Positions 1 through 14,013 of a stretch of 64,000 nucleotides of DNA are shown in pieces. Source of the DNA: Pyrenopolyporus hunteri (taxonomy: Eukaryota > Ascomycota > Sordariomycetes > Xylariales > Hypoxylaceae); assembly GCA_902806595.1 (NCBI GenBank), contig CADCXC010000010.1, forward strand, positions 1,550,001 to 1,614,000. Reading direction: 5' to 3'. Positions within the stretch are counted from its first letter, which is position 1; every line of letters starts with the position of its first letter. Under the pieces are notes generated by a model that was not told the origin of the DNA, did not search any database, and was given only the letters and a program-made list of their open reading frames with translations. The translations under genes were made by a program, and so were the position numbers.

Positions 1-3000
1 AATCGCGTAATTAATTAATAATTATAATATTATTAAAATTAAATTCGATTATAATCTCGTAATTTAATTTAAAATTAACTTTTATATTAAAATATATATT
101 AAAATTAATAATAAAATTAATATTAATCGAATTTTTAAATATAAATTTAATATAATAATTAAAATTAATAACGAAATAATTAATAATAATAAAATTATAA
201 TTAATAATAATTATTTTTATAAAATCGTAAAATATTTTAAAGTAATTAATCGAATAAATATAATTAAAGTAAAAAATACTTATAAACGTATAAATAAAAC
301 TTTTAAAAATATTAAAATATATAATAAAAATAAAACGTATAATAATTTTAATAAAATCATCGTTTATTATATTAAATTTAAATATATATAATTAATTAAA
401 ATTATATTTAATTTCATTATAATTAATATAAAAAAAATGATATATTTAAAAAATATTATTACGAAAATTAATGTAATAATAAAAATTAATAAAGATTTTA
501 TACGAAAAAATATTTAAATAATAAATACGAAAATTAAATTATATTATATAACGAAATTTCGAAAAATTTCGAACCTTTAATAACAAATAACGATACGAAT
601 AATACAACGAATTTCGATATAATAATTTTAATATTTTAACTTTTTATTTATAAAATATATTATTAAAATATTAAAAACCGTAATAATTTATTTCGATATA
701 TTCGAAATTTTCATATAAAAAAAATTATACGAAATTAAAATAAATTAAAAAAAACTTTTAATTTTTATAAAAAAATATAAAACGTTAACGATTAAATTAA
801 TATTATAATTAATTGTAATATAATTTTTACGAAACTTTATTATATAAATGAAAAAATAACGATTTTTATAATATTAAATAATAAAAAAATAAAAATAATC
901 GACTCGTTATAATAAAATTTTAATTTATTTTTACTTTTATTAAAAATTAAATTTAATATTAATATCGTATAATCGAAAATAAACTCGGCGATAAATATTA
1001 ATATAAATTTCGTATATAAATTAAAAACGTATTTAAAATTTTTTATTATATCGTTATTAAAACGTAAATATTAAAAAAATATATACGTCGATATTAAATA
1101 TATAAAAATATTAATCGATCGTATATAAATATAAAAACATTATTTTAAAGTAAAAATTAAAAAACAAACGACATTTATAATTATACGTAATATAACGGTC
1201 GAATAATATTTAACGTTTAAATATATAATTATTCGATTTTACTTTAAAAACATATAAAATAACTAATTTATAGTCGTAATATTTTTACGCGAAGTTATAT
1301 TAATATAAGATTTATAAACGTATATATTAATAAATATAAATATATTAAACGTTAAATAAATAAATATTATTATATCGAAAAAAATAATTATTATATAAAA
1401 TTATCGCGTCGTTATATTAATATTAATAACTTCGAATAATAAATAATATATTAAATTTTAAATTATAACTATAAAAAAAAATATTATTTCGTTATAAATA
1501 TATTAATACGTAAAAATTAATTACGTAATATATTTCGATTAAAATTTAATATTCGAATCGAAAAATAATTAAATTTTATATTTTATATTATTAATAATAA
1601 ATATTATAAACGAAATTATTATACGAAATAATATAAATCGAAATATAAAATTATTTAAAAATATATTAATAAAATATTTTATATCGATAAAATAAAAATT
1701 ACGAAAACATTAAATTATTAATAATCGAATAATTAAATTAATTATTCGAAAATTTTTTATAAATTTTAAATTTATATATATTTTAAAAACATCGATAAAA
1801 TTTATATTAACTTATATAAAAAATTCGAAAAAATATTTAACGGGTATAATAATTTATAAGGATTTAATATTTCCCGACGTTTTTTAAAAATTAACGGATA
1901 TTATATTAAATTTCGAAGATATTTTTTAAAATAAAAAATACATAAATATTTCGTATAAAAAATTACTTAAATTTAATTTTAAATTAATTTAAAAATATTA
2001 TATTTTTAAAAAGTATCGACCGTATATTATTAATAAAAAAAACTAAAAAATCATCGATACGACGATTAATAAATTAATAAAATAAAAGAGGATGTTTAAA
2101 AATCGAAAATCGATTTTATTTTCGATATTTATATTCGTTATATATAAAAAAATATCGAATTATATAAACGTAATAAAAAAAAAAACCGTATAATAGTGAA
2201 CATATAAATGTTAAATAATATAACATTAAATAACGTTTATTTTATAAAGTTATAAAAAATAATATTTATTATTATTTAAAAAAAATCGTATATTATCATT
2301 TTAAATATAATAACATTTTATTATTAATAACGAATATATCCGTTTATAAAATAAATATTTACGATTATAATTATTAAAAAATAATATATATTTAATTATT
2401 TAATAATAAAATATAAAAATAATAATACTTATATTTAAAAATAAATAAATATTATATTCGAATTTATTTTAATAATAAAATATTATTATAACGATATATA
2501 TATATTGTTATCGATAATTAAAAAATATATATAAAATTTATTATAAATTTTTATAATATTAAAAATAAAAAACATATTTATTAACTTATTAAAATCGTTT
2601 ATTAAATTTTTAAATATAATAATATTCGAACGATTAATAAATTTATTCGAATTATTTATAATAAAAAAAAAATTAATAATTATTTCGAAATTTATATTTT
2701 TAATTACATTAAAAAATTTAAAAATCTTTATTAATTTTATAAATTATATACGAATTAATATACTTAAATATATTTAACTTATAAAATTATTAAAAAAAAA
2801 AACGAATTTTTTACGATAAAATAAAAAAATAAAAAAAAAAATAATCGTAAATAATAAGCGAAAAATATTTTAATAAATACGTTTATAAAAAAAAAACGAT
2901 TAATATTCGAAACGATAAAAAATACATTAATATAATATAATATTTTATATTTTTTTAATTTTATTCGAATTTTATATATCGATTTCGATATATTAAAAAA

Positions 3001-4904
3001 TAACATTAATATTTATATATATTATATAAAAAAAAAAAAATTAAATAATTTAATTAAAAATAAAAAATTTAAAATATTTTTACTAAAAGTCGTTATAAAT
3101 TCGATCGTATTTTTATCGTATATATTAAATAACGTAAAAAAAAATTATTAACTAACGAAAATAAAAATACTCGATTTAATTTAAATATTATAAAAAATAT
3201 AATATTTTATAATAATAATTTAATAAAAAATTTACGTATTTATAAATTATAAAATTATTTTCGATTTAAATAAATATAAAAATTTAATTAATTTAACGAC
3301 ATTTAATAATAAAAATTTACGTTTTATTCGAATATTAAAATATATTATTAAATTCGATATTATTATAATATATAAATTAAAAAAAAATTATATAATATTA
3401 AATATATTATCTAAATTATTTATAAATATAAAAGTAAAAAAAGTAAATATTTTCGATGAATTAAATAAACTTTTAAATAAAAAAAAAAATAATAATTATA
3501 ATTAAAAAACCATATATAAATATTATTCGAAAAAATACTTTCGATTTTACGATTAATAATTTTAAATATAAATTATATAAATGTAATTTATTTATTATTA
3601 AAAGGTATAATTTTTATATAAATTAATTCGATATTATTATAAAAAATAAAATAAAAATATATAAAAAATTCAAAATAAAAAATAATTTTAAATATAATTT
3701 AAACGAATATAAAATTCGACGTATATAATATAATAAATTTATAATATTATTTATATAATAATTTTTTATAAAAAAAATCGGACATTTAAAATAAATTATA
3801 CGTTTTAAAAAATTATTATTCGGCGATATTTTAAGTAATTTATAACGAAAATTATATAAAATTTAAAAAAATATAAATATAATTAATATTATTTATAATC
3901 GATTATAAAAAATTCGTAAAATATTTAAAAAATTATTCGAAATATATAATTATAAAAAAAAAAACGTATAAACTTTACGAAAATATATAATTAATTATAA
4001 ATTTATTATATTTTTTTTATATTATAATTTTAAATATTATAATAAATTTTCTACGATATAAAAAATTTAATATATTCGAAGTCGTTATCAATAAATTTAA
4101 TAAAATAATATAAATTATTTTCGAAATAATAAATTAATCAACGAAATAATAAGTCGTTATATATTATAATCGATTTTTATTTTTTAATTAAAAAATACTT
4201 AAAATTATAATTAATAATCGAAATTTTAAATTTTTATTCGAATTTTAAAAATATATATAAATAAAATACGAAATTAATTTTTTATATTTTACGGTATATT
4301 ATTTTTAAATTAATAAATAATCGAAAAAATATATTTTATTTATTAAATTAATTTTAAAATATTTTATATATTTACTTAAAAATAAAATTTAATAACGTCG
4401 ATATTTACTTCGATTATAATTTAAAATAAATTTAATAAAATTTTTTATAACGAAAATAATATTAATAAAAATTATATACGAATTTATATTAAATATTATT
4501 ATATAACGTATTAATACGAAAATTAAATTTTTATCGAAATTTCGAATTAAAATATACGATACGATTATAATATCGATTATATTATCGATAAAATATTATT
4601 TAAATTATATAAAAAATATAATATTTTAAAAATAACGAAACTCGATTCGAAATTAAAATAATAATTCGCCGGACTTTTTAAAATAATAAAAAAAATCGAT
4701 AAATTAATTTATAAATTAAAATTTTCGAAAAAATAACGTATTTATAATATCGTATTAATAAATTACTTCGAATTAATTCCTTCGTTAAATATTTTTAAAA
4801 AATATTTACTTAAATTAAATATTATAATAAAAAAAAAAAAATATTAAAAAATATCTTACGAAAAAATGAAAACATTATTTAATAATAAAAACATTGTAAT
4901 TTTA
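1..4904. repeat. AT-rich RIP-type hypermutated block (left)
   Basis: This block is made almost entirely of A and T. The few remaining C and G bases are nearly all in CpG, and every frame is broken by stops. This is what saturated C-to-T mutation on both strands (RIP) leaves in fungal repeats. A Ty3/Gypsy pol is still recognisable inside it (separate entry). The transition to normal composition is abrupt at about 4905. No intact gene is visible. Confidence 0.9.
1890..4600 (+). pseudogene. Decayed Ty3/Gypsy retrotransposon pol (RT, RNase H, integrase)
   Basis: Conceptual translation, allowing for RIP changes, shows the fungal Gypsy pol order. Around 2010-2215 the reverse transcriptase start is visible (KKYRPY, then IIDTTINKL, then a FSIFIFVIYK block matching the family's FSFPVFVVW). 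Around 2713-2830 the region after RT reads KNLKIFINFINYIR, followed by KKNEFFTIK. Around 3070-3260 RNase H shows IVFLSYILN and KNY-LTKIKILDLI. At 3353-3418 the domain ends FDIIIIYKLKKNYIILN followed by LSKL, matching the family's FDI-I-YRPGKKN-VADALSRL. From about 3780 a GH...IIRFKKLLF block resembles the integrase zinc-binding region. The blocks lie in different frames with many stops, so indels and point mutation have both acted. The element runs toward the LTR at 4916. The upstream limit (gag, 5' LTR) is not resolved. I see this by eye; a profile search was not possible. Confidence 0.78.
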
Positions 4905-4915
4905 AAGGCGGGCAG
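4904..4915 (+). other. Purine-rich tract (putative plus-strand primer)
   Basis: AAAGGCGGGCAG lies immediately 5' of a TGTCGG LTR-like start and downstream of the Gypsy integrase relic. This is where an LTR retrotransposon carries its polypurine tract. Confidence 0.45.
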
Positions 4916-5101
4916 TGTCGGAAGACATAAATAAAAATATCCCCCATATCGATAAGCCGATACCCCATAGATATAAATACCCCAACCATAGATTATGTAT
5001 ATACATACTTACACAATATAACAACATATATGACCAACAAAGGATGTTCTGCCCAACAATACCACTAAACCACAAGCCCCGAGAATCATAATCCTACAAC
5101 A
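4916..5101 (+). repeat. Putative 3' LTR of the Gypsy relic, not RIP-mutated
   Basis: The segment starts TGTCGGAAGACATAAATA and ends CCTACAACA, giving the TG...CA (TGT...ACA) ends of an LTR. A TATAAATA box sits at 4972-4979. The purine tract and the pol relic lie directly upstream in the right order and orientation. Length would be about 186 bp. Unlike pol, it keeps abundant CpA and CpC, so it is not visibly RIP-mutated. The 3' end was chosen by the TG/CA rule only, because no second copy is available here; the next bases, GATCT, would be the target duplication. An alternative is ordinary island DNA that resembles an LTR by chance. Confidence 0.5.
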
Positions 5102-8100
5102 GATCTGATTGGTTAGTGATAACGGCTTCAATTGCAACTATATACGTTTCATTTGCTGTGTGGTAAACGCCCTACCTGGTACTTACCCAAGGCTAAGGCT
5201 AAGGTAACCAAGTGGAGTTCGCTAAGCACCCCGTATCACACCGGACTTAGAGCAAGTCTATACGAGGCATTTAGTTGTAGTTCCTCGCCGGAAGGGACCG
5301 CGCTACCTACCTACCTAGTGTCTGGGCTACCTAGCTTTTCGCCTTAAAAGAGGTATATATAGCCTAGGTACGCTACACAACGTGCCCAAGGGCTGGCATC
5401 GACGAGCGAACAAAGATAGAACTTTACCTCAGCACTCGCAATCGACATCCGTACGTACGTGTATAGCGCGTAGATATCTATATAATTAGGTCCTCCTTAC
5501 CTTACCTACCTTAGGTAACCTGCCCTCGTGCTACTGAGCTTTTAGTCCACCTTGACGGACGCTTCCTCAAAGCCCGCCGGCCGCCGAGCCCCAAGGCGTG
5601 GGCAATACGAGGATGTGGCGCCGATGGGAGTGCACACCACCTTCGTACCCGCGATTTGACTGACTAAGGCCGGAAGGGAGGGGGGCAGGTACTGTGTTCT
5701 AAGGGCCTTTTATGATAGCTACCTATCTACCTACCTAGGTGCGTGCCTCCTTACCTACCACCTACCTAAGTTTATACGCGTTGCGTATCTTTTCTTAGCA
5801 ACTTCTTTGTTCTAGTGGCGAGTATCCAAGACGTCCCGGATCTAACTAGTTCAGCCACCTAGCCGCCTAAGGTAAGTACCTAGGGAGGTGGTTGAAAGCA
5901 ACGAGCCTCGGCCAGACGAGCTCACGCTCAGCTAGAGTCTCTCCTTAGAATTACGGGTTGTAGCTGTGAGATGGCAGCCAATAAGGACGGCGCCGAAGCG
6001 AGAAGCGGACTGAGTTCTTCGTGATGCTACATATGACTTACTCCATACCTAGATACGCAGGTAGATAGGTACCTACTTAACATACGTGGTCGAGCCAGGC
6101 TTGCCGAGCGTCGAACGATATCAGCTGGGGCGAAGATACGAATCACGGAAAGGTACCGTGCTGCCGCTATTACTGCTGCTCTTGGAGTTTGCAGATGCTT
6201 CGAATGCTGCGCTTGAAGGCGCATTGGCCAAGAGGATTAGGCCATAAGGTAAATAAATCGCTGCAAGTATCGCGGGATAGAGTTCGTATGTGGAGTATGA
6301 GCTATGTGGTAGGAGGGATGGTTGAAGAGACTCTAGTTGCTTACGTCTCCAATGTTTCCGATTCGCCTGATAATGGTACCTAGACAGTCGCCGAAGACCG
6401 TATAATAAACCAATTCTGTGGAAAGGCTAGGCTGGATGCCCATTGGGTTCATTCAATAGCTGAGAAGCTACAAAATCGGAATGATAGTCAGTAAACATCT
6501 CAAGGTATCATAGTCAATGAGAAGCCAAGGGAGGTAGCAGTATTAGATATCCCAAAGTCTGATAAACAAGGTGGCACACGCCGAATGGAATTACATTACG
6601 CCGGATGATATCGCGAGATAGGTAGGTCACCTATTGCAAGAGGGAATCTGATAGCCAAATGTAACATTGGACGTCATTACACGTGGTGCCAAGCTGCGAA
6701 AGCTATTAGAATATAAGCTCTGGCTCCCGACGTTCTGGAGCTTTCAATCCGGAGCGTGGGCCGACTCAAGTATTGACGATGATGGTGCGGGATAGGTGCG
6801 ATTAGAAGGCGTGATATGACTTCGGTCTTGCATTATCAAACAGCCGCATCCTGCTGTCAGTGCAGATACGAGGAAAATAGCACAAGCGACCCACGCTATA
6901 CTCGCTTAACTCTGGCCATTTTAGAACGCATCCACAAGGTCGCCTTAGACGACAGCACTTGTCATCCTCTCTTAGTGCTATACTAGTATAGCTTCCAAAG
7001 GCCGTAAGGATTCAATAGTCACGATAAGCCCGGGTGGGAAGTCCTAGTAAGTCAAACGGGAGGTATTCAGCCTCACAGTCGTATTGGTTGGCGAGCTACC
7101 GGAATATGACTCGATATCAATCTTCCAGCTTATTGGGGGTATTCCTAAAGAGAAAGAGAAAGATGATATGTAACGTCGTCTTGGACGAGGTTAGGCTGGA
7201 CGAGGTCCATGCCGCATGTAACGCCATAAGAACATAGTAAAAAAAACCTCCACCCGATGCAATGCTAACGCTGCTCACCCTGTCGAACCCATCGGCCAAA
7301 TGCGGGTTATGATTGGAGGCCGATACGTTGCCAATCTCACGAAACGATTTTTCGGCCGCCCGTGGCCCCACCCCCGAACGCCAGTTGCCCATGGTAATGC
7401 TAGAACCTCGAAAAAATAACGCCGATATCATGCTGAAGTTTTGATGCCGATGGGTCCGTCCTCTGTATGTACGGAAAACCACCACTCTTGCGTCGTTACC
7501 GTTTTGTGTTGTAGCGAACTGCTGAGCTCTCGTTCTCCTCTGCACGTCCCATCGCAATAACGACTGTGTTCTTGCAAACTCCGTAACTGCAACACTCTTC
7601 AGCCGGCATCGCTCCCTTGAGAATCAAATCTCGTTTGGACTATATTGCGCGTTAGTCATAGTGTCAACGTCTGGGGCTGTTATTTCATATTCTGTTTTCA
7701 CATGGACATACGTCTGGGCAGATAATAGGAGAGGCGTGGACCAAGGCTCCCAGGAGCGAGAAAGCCGAGATGATCGGCAATATGAAGTTGAAATGCATTT
7801 TGGCGACTTCTGTTTGTCGTAGCCCAGAGATATCCGAATGATCGTGGAGAGTTTAACGAAAACTGGCGAGTCGAGTCTATTTGATGACTGGGCTAGAAGG
7901 ATTGACGTAATTTAGGTAGACGGAAGGATCCTCCTTGACGATTTGTTAAGGTGAGACGAAACAACTAGACGTCAAGGCGCATGGGTTATGAGGAAGAAGG
8001 ATCGGACCAGACGAGGTGTTCACAAGAAATAAATGAGCGGCGGTACTTTATAATAAATAGGAAAGTAGAAAATAAGAGAAAAAAATAGGCGATATATGGA

Positions 8101-11100
8101 TACCACTAAGCTTATTAGAGCGGTGACAAGACTCGGAGATATCCTGTAGCGGTTTTCGCCCTAGACACACGCACTTACAGTGACCAACCTACCTATAACC
8201 CAGGTTATAGACGAGTGGCTTCTTACCCTTTCGAGCTGAGCTGAACGCCCGATGACTTACTAAACAGTGCGCATGGTTGAATACGGTTCGCCATAGCTAA
8301 AGATGCCACTCAGACATGACGCGGCTGAAGGACTGCTGAGTGATTCAGGGCGTGTGGCTGTGATTCCATTGCCAGGGAAGATGGCGGGATGTGACTTTGG
8401 ACTCTTGGTGAACCGACCACTGTGGTAGGACTACGGCAAACAAAGCCTGCCAGGCAGTCCAATTGAGGTTGCTGATGGTATTCGTCACTTACGTGCTAAC
8501 GGTCCCCGAGTGGACGATACGAACGAGACACGAAAAATAGTGGGTGGCTCTGGTTGACGTTTCCGTCCAAGACCACACATAGGCTGGCCCCATCTCGCTA
8601 AGCCTATAAGAAAGACTACTAAGGGATACTAAGAGATAAGCTTTTTAGAGAGCTAGTGTTTAATGCCTAGGCGAAGATACGAGATGGGGAGGGTTTAGGT
8701 AATAGGCTTTTTTGAAGGGATCCGTTGGAAGGGTGAAGGGGAGAAAGAAGAGAGAAAAAAAAAAAAGGATAGTACAAATTAAAGGTGGTCGTAAAATTGA
8801 TGGGCGGTGCTTGATGACGGAATGTTTCGAGAAAGGAAAAAATAGAAACGGCGGTGCGGGTAACTAACCGTATTGGGATGGTGGAAACTCAGGTCCATAG
8901 GGGTCCGACCTCAATGTTGAGACGGCACGGAATGAGATGCCTGGGACTTTCCGACTATATTTATGTACCAGGTACGTACGTAGGGTACTTTTCATAGGTA
9001 CCTACCTACACTATAGCCTACTACCTGCCGGAAAACGCTGAAGCTTGATGCCGATCTTTTTCTCCTTTTGATAGACACTATTAAAACCCTTTATGAGTGC
9101 TTAGGTAGGTACAAGTATTAGTAAAGGATGGATATATGAAATTTGATGTTGTAGTTGAGAGGTTTAAAATTGATAAGTTGGAGGCAATTGAATTCCTACA
9201 TGTACATAGTGACTCCTTGCGATGGGTTAGTTCTCATACGTATAATCACATGCTAAGGTGAAGGTACTACGCGACTTACCAGCATAGTGGGTGCGTTTAA
9301 AGGGAAGATACTCGAAAAAAAATTGGGTAGTGTCTAAGTACTTATTGTGCAACAACCACATCTACTCCAGTACATACCTACATGTAGGTACCTAGTGTAT
9401 GGACATGTAGTAAGCTACCTACGAGGTATGGAGGTATACATAGAACCTCGATGACGAACGGGTTCGCTCGTGGAATTTTATTTCCCTTTAGAAAATTCTG
9501 CCGAATACCACTGAAGAAACCACCGACGAACTTCGTGGTAATGTTCCATACTACCTATCTTACTGGAATGGATCCGTGGAGATATATGTCCTTATTGAAA
9601 AATTAGGTATAGCATATATTCAGAAGGAACCTTAGAATCGGTAAATAAGAGGTATGTGGGTACTCACATCGCCATGTGTGGGTTGGCATATAGGACCACC
9701 CAATACATCACCGTCAAGCAGGTGCGCACGGGGATAGTGGACGAAGCGGAAGGAACCACTACTTTCTCTAGAGTTTCCAGCCAACACTGAAGGGTGTGCG
9801 TAGGTACCTACACGTAGGTGCCTACCAGACATGTCGCTTTCTAGGGCCGGGTCCTAGTCCTCTTAGTGCTTCCCTCTGTGCGCTCCCAACTTGATCCCTC
9901 TTCTATATCGCACCAGAATTCTCATTCTCCTCTGAGTATCTTGCTCAGAGATTCCAGACAACATTCTCACAATAGCATACGGCCAACATAACCAAATCAT
10001 CAAATTAGCAGCTAGGTAGTTAGCTTAGACACAATGAGGGATAGGACTTACCCATATTCTACTTCTCGCCATGTTCCTTTACGCCGTCGCCGTCGCCGTT
10101 CATTGAGCATGCCTCCCCTTGGCCGCCATCTTCCCGACCTGAGGCCACGCCTATACGAGCCCTATCTCCCATCGCTGCGGCTGCTGCTCCCTGAGCCCTG
10201 GCATGATTAGGAACCTTGCGGGCTTTATTGTCCGGAAGTGCCAAGCCCACCGTATTGGTTCCTGGACCCCTATTACGGTCGTAAGCAGAAATCAATAAGA
10301 TTTTGCGACGTGAGCTTCTTTCTCGCCTCCTAACCGAGGTAATCTCGTATCCGGGTTCTTTGCTTGTTGGCTAATCCCCACAGGCGAGGAGCCTCAACAA
10401 CAGATTTCCTTTTCCGTTCAAGGGATAGAGTCCTTGGGAGGTGGCAAGAGTCCCAAACCACCTACTCGCCCAGATCGTCACCGATTGGCACCGAACTCCC
10501 GTCTCGTCCTTTCGGAGCGATGCGGGAACTGTGATTTCGCGCATCTCCTTCGAGCTGGTAGTTAAATGGGGAGCGGGTGTTCGCCAGGCCGGGGTGGATA
10601 GGCTGTCGTACACGGGAGGCCTCAAAACCAACGTGAGAAATCGCATTCCTAGAGTGCATAAAGCTTTCCGGGATAAGACCACGAGATTTTTGATGGTCGT
10701 TATGGATTACCGGACAGCCACAAATTTAACAAGCACCTGACGTCTCCCCAGCAAGCATGCGAAATCCGCGATAGCTATGCGTTCAATGGTGGTGCTCCGC
10801 CTAATACAACAGGATAAAGTCCGGTTTCGTAGCTCAGTAGGGCTGAGCCGCTGCTAGGCGTTAGCTCATAAAATATCCCGTTCCCCTTGCCCTGGGTCGG
10901 GCGTTTATACGACCAATATATAGGTAAATAACCTAATCGACAACATCAAGGCCAGACGTTGGAATACAGGCCGGTTAAGTCATGTGGCCCTAACGGGTTG
11001 CGTCCTCATGAACATATACCTAGATCCAAGAAGTATCATTCGCAAGAAGAACATCGTCATCCACATCGTCGGCTAAGGAAGCGGCGGCTTTTTCCCGCCT

Positions 11101-14013
11101 GGGCGCGAGCGAGCTTTAATTACGTATACGATGACCCTCGAGTACTTTAATATAGTACATACAGCCTAGGCTTCCATAGCTCCCGATGAGAAAGATATAC
11201 AAGCTTTAATTGCAGCTGCTAAGTTTGCCAACGGGGATCTCGAGGACAAGGAGGAAATTCCTAGGAATAAATTAGAGGCGTAAACGCGACTATATCGCAA
11301 ACAGAAGTATACAGCAAACAGCAATCGTTACGGAATGGGTACCGACGTCCTAATAAGTCTGCCTACCTAAGTTAGGCCGGTGTTTGTTTCTCCCGCGGGG
11401 TAGATGTCTGGGTAGGTAGAAGCAGTTGAGATAGACAACATCTCATTTGCCGCCTTGGCCAAGGATGAACCTTACTTAGAGCGGACAATCGTGCTAGCAC
11501 AACGTCGACATACGTAGCAGCCCCGACTTCAATGAGGGCGTGATAACGTCGCACGCTCCGGAAGGAACCAGCTCTGTCATACGGCGCCGCGGGTAGGACG
11601 GTCATACATTCCACGAGGATACGATGCCTCTTTCCGCCTTCCTGGAACGTAGACGAAACACCAACTTTCCGGATTCCGAAATCGTACAGACCCGACCTAC
11701 GTAAGTAGGTAATACGGCCGGCTCGGGGCTGACCATCACATAGTTCTCTCTTGCTGTGGTCTCTGGCTTATATGCTAAGCCATGGGGCCATGGGGAAAGT
11801 TGATGTTCATTCACTTCCAGATACATACTTACCTATTTAACCATGTCCTTTGCAAATATGCCCGCAATATATCAAATGTGAGTAAACAGTCAATGAGGGG
11901 TTGCATATGGGGCTTTTAACTATAGCCAATACGGTGGCTAGGTGCACTCGTCCAACATCCTGTCGTGCTCGCCCCGGAGCCACTTCGTCGCGGGCAGATC
12001 CCTACGCCCCTAGTTTTTTTTCGTTCGTCTTACACAGATTAGCGCGCAGGATGCGGTAATCTATTTCAGACGACGGGATGATCTGGCGCGGTCGCGATTT
12101 CTGTACACCGACGGAGGTCTCGCTTTTGTTAGATACGTGTAAGTAAGGTAGGTAGATTTTTGGTATGGGGCGGAATCTAGCGGGTGATGTGCGAAGAAGG
12201 AGAAGTGTTTTCGGGTTGCTGCCTCTACGTACGTGGACGGATTTTGCCTTTTTTTTCAGCTGAATCCAATCCAATAGGTACCGATGCCAAGGATGGGGGG
12301 CTTGATGAAGAACAAGCTTTTCTCGTCCGCAAATCCCACAGGGCTGGGTGGCTGCAGATAAGGTGATAGATAAGCTACTATTCTTGGACGTTGGCGCTGG
12401 ATAATAATCCCAAGGAACTTGTGTAGAACCGGGCGATCCCGCTTCGATTCTATCCTTTCGGGATCGAGCGAAACTCGGGCTTCTTCACCTCAGCTCTATC
12501 GCTCCCTCACCTACCTACCTATTCGGGCAATAACGTTCAATTACCTTGGTTACCAACGATGGACTCCCAGGCCGTAGATAAGAGAATGTCTATGTAGGGG
12601 TGGTGGGTTTGCTTAGGGGACAAAAAAACCTCGGGGCTTGGTATCTGCGGTGCTACTTATCGTCCAATCATATCACGGGCTACAGTGTGAAGCGGTCGGA
12701 ATGTCTCATTGGGCTGGAGATTGGTTGTCATCCCTGAACCCAGCATTTCCGGATTGCGACTACCTCTGACGGACTTTGATTTTACGTCCTCACTGTTCAC
12801 TTCCCAATTCAGCTCAACTAGACTACGGCTTGTGCTCGTAGTTGGACAAGCTTAACTCGGGTTATGCTTGCCATTTACGCCCAGCAATCGGGTAACTCTC
12901 TAGATCCGAGTTCCAGATGAAACTCACCAAGGCCTTCAAGGTCTTCCGTCGTGACGCATGTACAACTCAGAAGAGCCCTCTGGCCTCCCCGCACGCTATG
13001 GTAATGATTGCTCTGCTTCATTAAATTGACCTTTTCTATGCGCACGATATTGGATTTTCTGCGTTTGCTAGAGTCACAACTATCAAAGGGAGCGAGTACG
13101 GCCTTATTCCCTAATCAGGGAGCGCCTCCTCAACTTTCACTTAGAACCAGTCGTTGCTATCTCCCCCCACATTCCCCCGTAGCACTCATCTTTCCCGAGG
13201 GTAAGAACTACGAGTTAAAAGAACTAACTGATTTTTATCGTTGATATTTTCTCACTGTCCAGGAGCTGTACGCTTCTTCAAGCTGGATATTCACTGTCTC
13301 TACTATATCTATGATGAGCCACGATGCGAGGCTTCTGATCCCATGTACGATGCTTCATGAGCATATATAAACGATCGTTCGCTATCACAACCTCAGCTGT
13401 AACGCACAGCGCAAGCTAGCCACGAGGGTTGCAGATCTCGTCCCCTGGCCGACACCTGCTTATCTAGATGGCTAACCAATAACATCCTCGGTCGTCGAAC
13501 CCTGAGCTCAAACTTGCGCCTTTTCAGGTACACAGTTCCTGCACATAGAGTCGCATCCTCGCCTGATCTTCTGTAGGCTAGCCTTGCCTCGTGCTACAGT
13601 GGCATATACTCTTAGGTAGTTCTAGAAAAAAGGGACGTCCCTTTAAACCCGATTCCATTCTTTATCCTACGTGTGCCCGAAGAATATTCCCGTTGGTGTG
13701 CTCGGCGTATTCCGACTCTCGTTGAATACTTCGCATATACCGCCAGCTACGATGGCGGAGTTGCCCTAGAGACGGGCTGCGGAATAGACGGCTACCTCTA
13801 AAGGAAATTTACTTAAATCAACTCACCTTTCGAACTTTAAGTCGTTAAGTCGTCTCACTCCCACGTGGCCAACCTGCCGATTTGGAGGGGCAAGCAAACT
13901 TCGCCGTCTGATCTTCGAACCGGCTCGGTGTTTTGGGTTTGCTCACGTTGGAAACCAAATTTTCAACACTTCACAACCTAGCAACCAGTCCGTCAACCAG
14001 TCGGCCAGGCAAG
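5102..14013. other. 8.9 kb stretch with no convincing gene
   Basis: The composition is balanced, but open frames are short, overlap on both strands, and match no family I recognise. The longest (minus strand, 7117-7557, 146 codons) has a sequence unlike a folded protein. Short TAGGTA/TACCTA runs and TAGGTACC-type palindromes recur (for example near 5735-5765, 5870-5890, 8990-9010, 9375-9425 and 9800-9825). The last few hundred bases hold the promoter and 5' UTR of the permease gene. No tRNA or 5S rRNA signature was seen. Confidence 0.6.

Noticed and set aside
7117..7557. 146-codon minus-strand open frame
   Set aside because: No domain, signal peptide or family resemblance, and the translation is rich in Arg/Ser/Phe runs typical of non-coding frames. 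No splice partners were found.
11166..11281. Open + strand stretch preceded by CCTAG that could be a last exon
   Set aside because: Only about 37 codons; no upstream exon with matching phase was found.
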